Below, piece by piece: positions 34,704 to 42,025 of a stretch of 64,000 nt of DNA. The position numbers and the translations under genes are program-made. The stretch is from Nocardia alba NBRC 108234. GTDB lineage: Bacteria > Actinomycetota > Actinomycetes > Mycobacteriales > Mycobacteriaceae. Below the pieces are notes generated by a model. That model searched no databases. It worked only from the letters and a program-made list of their open reading frames with translations, and was not told the DNA's origin. Position 1 is the stretch's first letter; each line of letters begins with the position of its first letter. Where the stretch lies: NCBI RefSeq assembly GCF_001612665.1, contig NZ_BDAX01000021.1:62001-126000 (forward strand), in the 5' to 3' direction.

Positions 34704-35051
34704 CGCCCCGAGGACTCCGGTCAATGCCTCGCGATTCTCATCGCCCCAGTTCTCCAGCGGTTCCAGTGCGAGGCGCAGGGTTTCACCCAGCGCGGTGAGC
34801 GAGTACTCCACGCGCGGGGGGATCTCGGCGAATATCTCGCGGTGCACCACGCCCGCGCTCTCCAGCTGTCGTAGGTTCTCGGCGAGCACCTTCTCGCTCA
34901 CACCGTCGAGCAGCCGCCGGATCCGACCGAATCGCTGCGGGCCCGCGCCGAGCACCCACATCAGGTGCAGCTTCCATTTACCGCCGACGACATCGATGGC
35001 CAGGCTCATGCCGCACACATCGTGATCCGCGTCACCACTCACCGTCGCCAC
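34698..35051 (-). CDS. HxlR-family transcriptional regulator
   Basis: Winged-helix DNA-binding protein (117 aa) of the HxlR/MarR-like family. Family landmarks: CGMSLAIDVVGGKWKLHLMW, RFGRIRRLLDGVSEKVLAENLRQLE (recognition helix) and the wing VEYSLTALG. A GTG start is used. It is divergent from an NAD(P)-dependent reductase, with 134 bp between; such pairs usually mean the regulator controls the enzyme in response to its substrate or redox state. Confidence 0.9.
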   Translation of the reverse strand: MATVSGDADHDVCGMSLAIDVVGGKWKLHLMWVLGAGPQRFGRIRRLLDGVSEKVLAENLRQLESAGVVHREIFAEIPPRVEYSLTALGETLRLALEPLENWGDENREALTGVLGAS

Positions 35052-35185
35052 ACCCCTCTGACCGTGTTTCGAACCTCTGGGTAAGCAACCACACCCGAAC
35101 GTGCGGTCTTCCCGACGATACTCGCGCCGACCACCATGGACAGCGGCGCCGAACCAACCAGTATCGAGAATCGAAGGGCCACAAC

Positions 35186-36067
35186 ATGTCCGAGCAAACC
35201 GCTCTCCGTTCCGTTTCCGTTCTCGGCCTCGGCCCGATGGGCCGGGCCATGGTCAGGGCCTTCCTCGAAGCGGGCGTCGAGGTGACGGTGTGGAATCGCA
35301 GCACCGCCAAGGTCGACGCGATGGTGGCGCTGGGTGCCGAGCGCGCCGAGACTGTCGCCGAGGCGCTCGACGCCAACGCGGTCGCCGTACTCAGCCTGAC
35401 CCACTACAACGCCATGTACGACGTCCTCGGCCAGGCGATCGACCAGCTGCCCGGCAAGGTGATCGCCAACCTGTCCTCCGACTCGCCGGAGAAGGCGCGG
35501 GCCGGCGCGAAGTGGGTGCGCGAGCGTGGCGCCGAGTTCCTCTCCGGCGGGGTGATGTCGGCGGGCGACAATATCGCCCATCCCGCGTCCTACATCTTCT
35601 ACAGCGGTCCGAGGTCGGTCTTCGACGCCAACGCCGCACTGCTGCGCCCGCTGGGCCCGCAGGAATACCTCGGCGCTGACGACGGCCTCGCGCAGGTCTT
35701 CTACCAGGCACTACTGACGATCTTCCACCCGTGGCTGCTCGCCTTCGACCAGGCGAGCGCCATGATCGCGAAGTCGGGTCACGACATCGGCCGGTTCGTC
35801 CCGTTCGCGGTGCGTGCGAGCGAGGCCTTCCCGTACTTCATGGAGCAGTTCTCCGTGGCGAACCAGAACGGCGGCTGGGCCGACGAGGCCAGCCTGACCA
35901 TGATGGACGCGGGCGCCCAGCACATCATCGATGCCAGCGAGGAAGTCGGCGTCGACGCGGGGCTCTCGCGCCTGGCGCAGTCGTACTGGCGCAAAGCCGT
36001 CGCCGCGAGCGAGACCGCGGGCAAGGCGGTGTCGACCTACGCGTTGATGCGCGGCGAGGCGTCCTGA
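35186..36067 (+). CDS. NADPH-dependent imine-reductase-like dehydrogenase
   Basis: Oxidoreductase (293 aa) of the 6-phosphogluconate/3-hydroxyisobutyrate dehydrogenase superfamily, closest to imine reductases and reductive aminases. The Rossmann motif VLGLGPMGRAM is near residue 12 and VWNRSTAK suggests NADP(H) use. The C-terminal dimerisation domain has the DAGAQHIIDASEEVGVDAGL segment typical of this group. The lysine of classical beta-hydroxyacid dehydrogenases is not obvious, as in imine reductases. It is divergent from the HxlR gene. Confidence 0.82.
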   Translation: MSEQTALRSVSVLGLGPMGRAMVRAFLEAGVEVTVWNRSTAKVDAMVALGAERAETVAEALDANAVAVLSLTHYNAMYDVLGQAIDQLPGKVIANLSSDSPEKARAGAKWVRERGAEFLSGGVMSAGDNIAHPASYIFYSGPRSVFDANAALLRPLGPQEYLGADDGLAQVFYQALLTIFHPWLLAFDQASAMIAKSGHDIGRFVPFAVRASEAFPYFMEQFSVANQNGGWADEASLTMMDAGAQHIIDASEEVGVDAGLSRLAQSYWRKAVAASETAGKAVSTYALMRGEAS

Positions 36068-36092
36068 CCTGGGCTGTCGACCCGGTCGGTGC

Positions 36093-36329
36093 TCACGCGG
36101 TCTCGGCGCCCAACCTCGGGAACGGTTCGGTGGAGAACACCACCTCCACCGCTACCTCGAAATACGCCGCGAGCCGCAGGGCCAGGTGCAGGCTCGGGCT
36201 GTATTCGCCGCGTTCGAGGTAGCCGACGGTCTGGTAGTGCACACCGAGCGCCTCGGCCAGGTCCCGCCGCGAGATGCCGCGCTCGGCGCGCAGCATCGCG
36301 ATGCGGTTGTAGATGACCTCAGAAGGCAC
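36093..36329 (-). CDS. XRE-family helix-turn-helix regulator of the ABC operon
   Basis: Small DNA-binding protein (78 aa) of the Cro/CI type. RRDLAEALGVHYQTVGYLERGEY is the helix-turn-helix, near residues 18-40. The GTG at 36329 begins inside the permease gene (11-bp overlap) and gives VPSEVIYNRIAMLRAERG, the usual N-terminus in this family; the ATG at 36296 would delete helix 1. It is the third gene of the ABC-2 exporter operon and a candidate binder of the operator at 38117-38150. Confidence 0.85.
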   Translation of the reverse strand: MPSEVIYNRIAMLRAERGISRRDLAEALGVHYQTVGYLERGEYSPSLHLALRLAAYFEVAVEVVFSTEPFPRLGAETA

Positions 36330-37167
36330 GCTGCATCGCTTTCTCGCGGCGCACGGCCACGCTGGATCCCGATTCATGGCGGGCCGCTCGCCGCAGCACG
36401 ATCGGCGCGAGCAACAACCCGACGATCGACCATACGCCGAGTACCGCGGCGGTCTCGAGGTGCCGCCACGACCCGTCGATCTCGATGGCCGCCGCCTCGG
36501 CGGGCAGTAGCCCGGAGCGCATGCCCAGGCCGAGCCAATACATCGGGAACAGCTGGGCCAGGCCCTGCACCCAGCCGGGGAGCGCGGCGATCGGATACCA
36601 GATGCCGGAGATGGCGATCAGACCCATCAGCGGCAGCGTGAGCAGGAAGATATCGCGGGCGCCGACGATCAACCCGCCCAGGATGGCCCCGATCGGCAGG
36701 GTGGCCAGCAGACCGAGCACGATCACCCACGTCAGCGTGACCAGACCGCCGTCGGGCATCGACAATCCGCCGACGATCAGGGCGCCGATGGTGAGTACCA
36801 CCACCAGTTGCACCAGGACCGCGCCCGCGATGGTGCCGATCTTGCCGATGAAGTAGCCGAGAATGCCGTTCGGAATTGTCTTGGCGCGCAACAAAGTTCC
36901 ATCCTCCCGGTCCAGAGCGAGGACTTCGGCGATGCCGTACAGGCCGTTGAACGCGATGATGCCGCCGAGCAGGCCGGGCACGGCGAGTTCGCCGAGGGAC
37001 AGTTCGGTGTCGTGATAGGTCCGGTCGCGCAGGAAGAAGATCGCGATCAGAAACAGTGTGGGCGTGAGGAATTGGCCCATCAGGCTCGGTGCGTTGGTGT
37101 AGAGCTGACGCAGCTCGATCCACATCGCGGCCAGGCCGCCTCTGACCGCTACCAGCGTGGGATTCAT
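36319..37167 (-). CDS. ABC-2 type transporter permease
   Basis: Six-span membrane protein (282 aa) of the ABC-2 family. A long cytoplasmic N-terminus (IELRQLYTNAPSLMGQFL) is followed by spans at about 35-50, 65-90, 110-135, 145-165, 175-195 and 250-270. EVLALDREDGTLLRAKTIPNG is the conserved cytoplasmic loop that contacts the ATPase. Overlaps the ATPase stop (ATGA) and the XRE gene. Substrate unknown; lipid or drug export is typical. Confidence 0.88.
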   Translation of the reverse strand: MNPTLVAVRGGLAAMWIELRQLYTNAPSLMGQFLTPTLFLIAIFFLRDRTYHDTELSLGELAVPGLLGGIIAFNGLYGIAEVLALDREDGTLLRAKTIPNGILGYFIGKIGTIAGAVLVQLVVVLTIGALIVGGLSMPDGGLVTLTWVIVLGLLATLPIGAILGGLIVGARDIFLLTLPLMGLIAISGIWYPIAALPGWVQGLAQLFPMYWLGLGMRSGLLPAEAAAIEIDGSWRHLETAAVLGVWSIVGLLLAPIVLRRAARHESGSSVAVRREKAMQRAF

Positions 37168-38093
37168 CGGGTGACCTCCTGCAGTGAACGAACGGGCTCG
37201 GCGGCCGTGTCGGATTCGAAGCGGCGGACCAGCGCCATATAGGTGTCCTCCAGCGACGCGCGCTGCACCTCGAGGTCCTCGATCTGTTCGCCGTGCTGCT
37301 TGAACAGTTCGTGGACGTACTTGGTCGACTCGGTGGTGGTGTGGACGAAACGCTGGCCGTCGCGGGTCCAGCGCACCTCGGCCTCGCCCGCGGTGGCGGC
37401 GGCGAGCTCCTCCGGGGAGCCGTCGGCGATGATCCGGCCACCGGCCAGGATCAGGATCCGGTCCGCCAGTTTCGCGGCTTCGTCCAGGTCGTGGGTGGTG
37501 AGCAGGACGGTGGTCTCCTCCAGATCGGCCAACCGATGGACCAGGTCGTGGAAGTCGCGCCGGGCAGCGGGATCGAAGCCCGCGGTCGGTTCGTCCATGA
37601 AGAGCAGTTCCGGTTTGCCTACGATGCCGATCGCCACATCGAGTCTGCGTCGCTGGCCCCCGGACAGGGTGGCGATCTTCGCGTCGCGCTGTTCGGTGAG
37701 CCCGACCAGCGCGATCAGCTCATCGGTGTCCCACGGTCGGACGATGCGGGCCGTGGAATAGGGGCTGTAGTACCCACCGAGATGGCCGAGTAGTTCGCGC
37801 ACACGCCATTTCGCGTGGTCACGCCAGGATTGGAGCACCACGCCGATGCGTGCGCGCCAGAGTTCGTCACCGTGTTCGGGATCGGCCCCCAGCACGTCGA
37901 CTTTGCCTGCCGACCTCCTGCGGAACCCCTCGAGGATCTCGATCGTGGTGGTTTTGCCCGCGCCGTTGGGGCCGAGCATGACGAGCACTTCCCCGCGCTT
38001 CGCGTGAAACGCCACATCGTGCAGGACGTCCTTCTCGTCGTATCGCATCCGTAGTTGCGCGACATCGAGAACGACGTTGTTGTTCGAAGTCAT
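37164..38093 (-). CDS. ABC transporter ATP-binding protein
   Basis: ATPase (309 aa) of the partner exporter. Walker A GPNGAGKTTT near residue 39, signature LSGGQRRR, Walker B LLFMDEPTAGFDPAAR and switch TTHDLDEAAKLADR are present. A C-terminal region of about 80 residues includes VRWTRDGQRFVHTTTEST and the terminal DLEVQRASLEDTYMALV typical of this subfamily. ATG at 38093 is chosen because GGGAGGA lies 5 nt upstream; a TTG 4 codons earlier is possible. Confidence 0.9.
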   Translation of the reverse strand: MTSNNNVVLDVAQLRMRYDEKDVLHDVAFHAKRGEVLVMLGPNGAGKTTTIEILEGFRRRSAGKVDVLGADPEHGDELWRARIGVVLQSWRDHAKWRVRELLGHLGGYYSPYSTARIVRPWDTDELIALVGLTEQRDAKIATLSGGQRRRLDVAIGIVGKPELLFMDEPTAGFDPAARRDFHDLVHRLADLEETTVLLTTHDLDEAAKLADRILILAGGRIIADGSPEELAAATAGEAEVRWTRDGQRFVHTTTESTKYVHELFKQHGEQIEDLEVQRASLEDTYMALVRRFESDTAAEPVRSLQEVTR

Positions 38094-38116
38094 GAGTCCT
38101 CCCAATCATCGACCTT

Positions 38117-38156
38117 CGATGATTTGTAGCATACGTACTACATATCATCGCGGCAA
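38117..38156 (-). promoter_or_regulatory. Operator-covered promoter of the ABC/XRE operon
   Basis: An inverted repeat with 13-bp arms (CGATGATTTGTAG 38117-38129 / CTACATATCATCG 38138-38150, one mismatch) surrounds an 8-bp centre. On the minus strand, -35 TTGCCG (38151-38156) and -10 TATGCT (38128-38133) are 17 bp apart, so the palindrome covers the spacer and the -10. A bound repressor would block polymerase directly. Confidence 0.7.
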
Positions 38157-38189
38157 TACTTCGTCTGATTTCAGGCGTTCCGATAAAGA

Positions 38190-38256
38190 GAGAGCAGTGC
38201 TCTTGACTTCGGATGACGAAGGGTGCATTGTTGTAGTCAACGGAGAGCAGTGCTCA
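38190..38256 (+). promoter_or_regulatory. Promoter flanked by two identical operator palindromes
   Basis: The palindrome AGAGCAGTGCTCT occurs at 38191-38203 and again, one end base changed, at 38244-38256, centres 53 bp apart (about five DNA turns). Between them lie -35 TTGACT (38203-38208) and -10 CATTGT (38226-38231), 17 bp apart. The layout suggests a TetR-type or similar dimer binding both sites with looping. Confidence 0.75.
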
Positions 38257-38275
38257 CAAATCAGGAGTGATCAAG

Positions 38276-38722
38276 ATGGACAACGCCACCCGCTACCTCA
38301 GCCCCACCGGTATCGATCCGATCATGAACAAGATCTTCAACCTGTTGCCCAAGTGGGGGATCAGCGTCATGGGGTCGCGGCTGCTCGCGGTGCGTGGTCG
38401 CAAGAGCGGTGAATGGCGCACCACCATGGTCAACGTGATGACGGCCGCCGACGGCGCGCGTTACCTGGTCGCGCCGCGCGGGCACACCCAGTGGGTGCGC
38501 AACCTGCGCGCGGCGGGCGACGGCGAACTGCGCCTCGGCCGCAGAACCGAACTGTTCACCGCCACCGAGGTCGCCGACGCCGACAAGGTGCCGCTGTTGC
38601 GGCTGTACCTGGAGAAGTGGGGCTGGGAGGTCGGCAGGTTCTTCGAGGGCGTCACCAAAGACGCGACCGATGCCGAATTGATCGCTATCGCACCGGGTTT
38701 CCCGGTTTTCCGGCTGGCCTAG
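38276..38722 (+). CDS. DDN-like deazaflavin (F420)-dependent nitroreductase family protein
   Basis: Split-barrel flavin/F420-binding protein (148 aa). The core (VRGRKSGEWRTTMVNVM, then YLVAPRGHTQWVRNLRAAGDGEL) matches the mycobacterial DDN/Rv3547-like family, which uses F420H2 to reduce quinones, nitroaromatics or related compounds. ATG at 38276 follows AGGAG by 8 nt; a GTG three codons earlier overlaps that site. Expression is probably inducible through the double operator. Its stop shares CTAG with aroQ. Confidence 0.82.
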   Translation: MDNATRYLSPTGIDPIMNKIFNLLPKWGISVMGSRLLAVRGRKSGEWRTTMVNVMTAADGARYLVAPRGHTQWVRNLRAAGDGELRLGRRTELFTATEVADADKVPLLRLYLEKWGWEVGRFFEGVTKDATDAELIAIAPGFPVFRLA

Positions 38723-39165
38723 GGCTTGCTCAGGTACTCGATCGCGGCGGCGTAGCCCTGGACGCCGAGGCCGGCGATGACGGCGGTCGCGATCGGGGAG
38801 ACGAACGAATGGTGCCGGAACTCCTCGCGCGCGTGCACATTGCTGATGTGCACCTCGACGATAGGCACCTCCGGGATCACCAGGGCGTCGCGCAGTGCCA
38901 CCGAGGTGTGGGTGAGGCCGCCGGGGTTGATGACGATGGCCGACACCTCGCCGCGGGCCTGGTGGATCCGGTCTATCAGGGCGCCTTCGTGATTGGACTG
39001 GAACGCGATGATCCGGCGGTCGAATCGGGCGGCGGTCCGTTCGCACAATGCGACAACGTCGTCGAGGGTGTCAGCGCCGTAGATCTCGGGCTGGCGGGTG
39101 CCGAGCATGTTCAGGTTCGGTCCGTTGAGGACGAGGATCGGACCGGTGGCCTGCTCGGTGGTCAT
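38719..39165 (-). CDS. aroQ: Type II 3-dehydroquinate dehydratase
   Basis: Shikimate-pathway enzyme (148 aa, dodecamer in characterised cases) converting 3-dehydroquinate to 3-dehydroshikimate. Signatures: LNGPNLNMLGTRQPEIYG (active-site tyrosine), FQSNHEGALIDRI, INPGGLTHTSVALRDAL and VEVHISNVHAREEFRHHS. ATG at 39165 is selected as MTTEQATG..., the usual N-terminus; the open frame to 39279 runs into dispersed-element copy 3. No other aro genes are adjacent. Confidence 0.95.
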   Translation of the reverse strand: MTTEQATGPILVLNGPNLNMLGTRQPEIYGADTLDDVVALCERTAARFDRRIIAFQSNHEGALIDRIHQARGEVSAIVINPGGLTHTSVALRDALVIPEVPIVEVHISNVHAREEFRHHSFVSPIATAVIAGLGVQGYAAAIEYLSKP

Positions 39166-39206
39166 GCAGGGCACTGTATCCGGGTGGTGTACGGGCTGTG
39201 TTTTTG

Positions 39207-39304
39207 GAGCGCTGGCGCGCTCGAGCGGGGCCCCTTTGGGCCCCGATCTTCCCTCCCTACGGGTACTCCTTCGTCGCACCCTTCGGTCAGTCCAGATCGG
39301 GGCC
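39207..39304 (-). repeat. Dispersed structured element, copy 3 (reverse orientation)
   Basis: The 46-nt core (39248-39293) matches copies 1 and 2 except for one base. It is enclosed by a different but perfectly complementary arm pair, GGCCCCGATC / GATCGGGGCC (39239-39248 and 39295-39304). The trailing hairpin is GAGCGC-GCCA-GCGCTC (39207-39222), keeping the GCCA loop of copy 2 with another stem sequence. It lies between two minus-strand genes, in their sense orientation, upstream of aroQ. Confidence 0.85.
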
Positions 39305-39343
39305 GGCCCCTTTTGGGTAGAGACATACGGGGGTTACCCGCAC

Positions 39344-39367
39344 CGGGTGGGGTGGGGTGGGGTGGGG
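39344..39367 (+). repeat. GGGGT pentanucleotide tract, G-quadruplex candidate
   Basis: CGGGTGGGGTGGGGTGGGG... gives five closely spaced runs of three or four guanines directly after the stop of the 39368-39928 gene. The G-rich strand is plus, so the mRNA of that gene is C-rich here. It could fold as a DNA quadruplex; function not shown. Confidence 0.6.
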
Positions 39368-39928
39368 TTATAGGCCGGTGGGGCCTTCTGAGCGGAGGTT
39401 GTCGACCTTGCGCATGGCTTCGCGGAGTTCGGCCAGCCAGGTTTCGGCGTGTTTGCCTGCGAGTTTGACCGTCCAGGCCAGGGCGTCGGCGCGGGAGCGG
39501 GCGACGCCCGCGTCGATCAGGGTGTCGAGGACCTGGCGTTCGGGCTGACGGAGGCGGGTCATCACGGGCACTGCCAGGTGGGTGAACAGGACTCGTTCGC
39601 CGTCCACTCGCACACCCCAGGCGACGCTGCGGCCGTAACGCCGCTGGGCTTCGTCGGCGATCTGCATGCGGGCGGCGCGGGTCGACTCGCGGAAGCGGGC
39701 GAGGGCGCCTTCTTTGGTGGCGGTGGGGGTGCTCGCATCTCCGGGGGTGGGCAGTTCGCCGACCACGACGATCTCGTCGCGGTCGATCTCGATGTCCACC
39801 GGCCCGGTGAACCAGTCGGCGGGCAATCGTCCGGCGAACCAGTCGGGGGCGTCGGCGGGATCGGGAAGGTCGGCCTGCTGCCAACCGCCGGGTCGGCCGA
39901 ATCCGCGCTCGCGTCGATCGTTCCGCAT
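39368..39928 (-). CDS. Conserved actinobacterial hypothetical protein (186 aa)
   Basis: Soluble protein with no domain I can name. The N-terminal 20 residues are Arg/Gly-rich (RNDRRERGFGRPGG), residues 30-65 include acidic beta-like PVDIEIDRDEIVVVGELP, and the C-terminal helical part (RARMQIADEAQRRYGRSVAWGV, then RSRADALAWTVKLAGKHAETWL) looks well conserved in composition. ATG at 39928 follows AGGTGA; a GTG three codons upstream is possible. Monocistronic, followed by the GGGGT tract. Confidence 0.7.
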   Translation of the reverse strand: MRNDRRERGFGRPGGWQQADLPDPADAPDWFAGRLPADWFTGPVDIEIDRDEIVVVGELPTPGDASTPTATKEGALARFRESTRAARMQIADEAQRRYGRSVAWGVRVDGERVLFTHLAVPVMTRLRQPERQVLDTLIDAGVARSRADALAWTVKLAGKHAETWLAELREAMRKVDNLRSEGPTGL

Positions 39929-40324
39929 GGAAATCACCTGCTATCTGTCTTGCGCACGTTGCGTTGATTACAAGATTACGCCGAAATCAGTCCGGTGAAT
40001 TCCGCTCTGCGTGAACTGGTCGGTATCGACTCGGTAAAGGCGATGCCGTGGGGTTGGCCGGGGACGGCCTGGGTACCCTCGGATTGAATCGCCGGACAAA
40101 TGCGAGATCCGCACGACCGGTCGCGGCTGTCGGTACGGTTGACACAGCAGTTGTCGCCGCTTACTGGGCGAGGTTGGAAAACGGACCCTCATCAGGGCGA
40201 GATTTCCGGCACAATCGAGGTGTCGAGGATGGGCAGTGCCTCGGCTTACCGAGGCATTGGAGACAGGTCGACTTCCGGTACGGTGGGTTCGTTATCGGAG
40301 TGGCAAGAGTGAAGAGTGGGCGAT
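39929..40324. other. 396-bp divergent intergenic region
   Basis: No convincing gene. On the plus strand a -35 TTGACA (40139-40144) is 17 bp from TACTGG, a plausible promoter for the PBP-like gene. An 8-bp hairpin TGCCTCGG-CTTA-CCGAGGCA (40237-40256) lies in the resulting 5' leader. Two short arginine-rich reading frames here lack ribosome sites. I checked for a tRNA and found none. Confidence 0.5.
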
Positions 40325-42004
40325 ATGGATGTGTGGGGATCCCGCCGCTTTCGCGTCCGGGGCGCAATGGCGATCGCGGGGGTTGCGACCCTCGCCATCG
40401 CGCTGTGCTCGTGCGGAGTGGGTGGGAAGACGAGTGAGTCGGAGACGGTGGTCCAGCGGTTCACCGAGTACCTCGACGATCAGGACTACGGCAAGGCCGC
40501 CGACCTGACCTCGTACCCCGCTGCCGCTTCGGCAACCTTGAAGCAAATGTTCGAGGGCCTGCAGTCGGGCACAGTCGACTACGAGGCGTCGCAAGTGATC
40601 GACCTCGACAAGCAGTCGGCGATCTTCAGCATGGAAGTCGACTGGAACTTCGGCGAGAAGAAGGACTGGACCTACACACTGCAGGGCACCGTCCGCAAGC
40701 TCGCCATCGGCTGGCGGATCTCCTGGGAGCCCGCGGTGGTCATGCCGCAGCTCACCGACAATCGGACCGTCAAGCTCGTGCGCACCACCGCGAAGCCGCC
40801 GCCCAAGGTTGTGGATCTGCCCGGCGAAACGCTGATGACCGAACAGACGCTCAACGTCATCAAGATCGACCCGAGCCGCACCGGCGACCTCGTCGCCACC
40901 ACGAACGCCCTCGCCGACGCCATCGAACCGGTCGCGCCCCTGATCACCGGGCCGTCGCTCATGCAGCAGGTGGCGGCCTCGCAGGGCAAGCCGATCGTCG
41001 CGGTGAACCTGCGTGACGGCGATTTCGAGATCCTGGAACCGCGGATGGCCAAGGTACCGGGCGTGGTGATGGAGAAGCAGCCCAAACTGATCTCGGCCGA
41101 CCGGCGCACGCGCTCGCCCATGCTCGACGCGCTGCGCGAGGTGTGGCAGGACAGCCTGGAGGCCACCGCGGGCTGGGGCGTGCAGATTTTCGAGGCCGAC
41201 GGCAGATTCGTCAGCCAGGTTGCCGGATATCAGGGGCCGGCTGGGCCGGATATCGCCGCGACGATGGATCAGCGATTGCAGCGCGCCGCCGAGGACGCCG
41301 TGGTGAGCGCGGGGACCGCGGCGACGGTCGTGGCCATCCAGCCGTCGACCGGCGCGGTGGTCGCGGTCGCGCAGAACTCCTACGCGACGGAGAAGGGCCC
41401 CATCGCCTTCACCGGACTGTTCCCGGCGGGCGGCACGATGGATTTGTTCCGCGCCGTCGCCGCGGCGACCAAGAACAAGCCGCCGCAGGACGTCACGGTG
41501 CAGGAGGCCGCCGAGGCGGCGACCGCGCTCGGCGTCGGCGTCGACTTCAAGGTGGCCGGGCTCGACGAGGTGACCGGGCGGATCAGCACGCCCGGCCGCA
41601 GCACCGAGCAGGTGCGTCAGGGCGCGGGTGCCGACGCGGTGCAGGTGAGCCCCTTCGGGATGGCGATCGCCGCAGCGGCCATTTCGCGTGGGTCGGTGGT
41701 GGCGCCCATGATCGAGGCGGGCAAGCCGGGTACCACCGATACGCCGGTTCCCGCGCTGCCCCAGCCCGCGGTCGACCGGTTGCGCGCGATGATGAACGAG
41801 GGCATCGGTAAACCCGAGACCGCCGCACTGCGCGGATTCCGCGATATCACGGCCTTCGCCGCGCGGGGCGGCGCCGACGGTTGGCTGCTGGCGACCATGG
41901 GCGATCTGGTCTTCGCGGTGCACATCGCCGACGTCGACAGCGGCGACGCCACTTCACGGCTCGCGGCCGTGCTGCTGAAATCGCTGGCGACGCCGGAACC
42001 GTAG
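40325..42004 (+). CDS. Penicillin-binding-protein-like lipoprotein with degenerate transpeptidase domain
   Basis: Exported protein of 559 aa. Signal peptide with a poor lipobox (IALCSCG, near residue 30), then an NTF2-like MecA_N domain (about 40-150, SETVVQRFTEYLDDQDYGKAADL), a dimerisation-like region and a C-terminal transpeptidase-fold domain. The position of the catalytic SxxK reads PAGGTMDLF (about residue 366) and the KTG region reads AARGGADGW, so serine, lysine and KTG are all missing. It should not crosslink peptidoglycan and may be a scaffold or sensor. ATG at 40325; GTG at 40316 is an alternative. Confidence 0.8.
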   Translation: MDVWGSRRFRVRGAMAIAGVATLAIALCSCGVGGKTSESETVVQRFTEYLDDQDYGKAADLTSYPAAASATLKQMFEGLQSGTVDYEASQVIDLDKQSAIFSMEVDWNFGEKKDWTYTLQGTVRKLAIGWRISWEPAVVMPQLTDNRTVKLVRTTAKPPPKVVDLPGETLMTEQTLNVIKIDPSRTGDLVATTNALADAIEPVAPLITGPSLMQQVAASQGKPIVAVNLRDGDFEILEPRMAKVPGVVMEKQPKLISADRRTRSPMLDALREVWQDSLEATAGWGVQIFEADGRFVSQVAGYQGPAGPDIAATMDQRLQRAAEDAVVSAGTAATVVAIQPSTGAVVAVAQNSYATEKGPIAFTGLFPAGGTMDLFRAVAAATKNKPPQDVTVQEAAEAATALGVGVDFKVAGLDEVTGRISTPGRSTEQVRQGAGADAVQVSPFGMAIAAAAISRGSVVAPMIEAGKPGTTDTPVPALPQPAVDRLRAMMNEGIGKPETAALRGFRDITAFAARGGADGWLLATMGDLVFAVHIADVDSGDATSRLAAVLLKSLATPEP

Positions 42005-42025
42005 GGCGAGTGTTATCACTGCTCA

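Noticed and set aside
39968..40192. Short minus-strand frame beginning with a peptide resembling one produced by antisense reading of a tRNA
   Set aside because: I checked the underlying DNA for a tRNA acceptor, T-arm consensus and anticodon stem and found none; the similarity is superficial.
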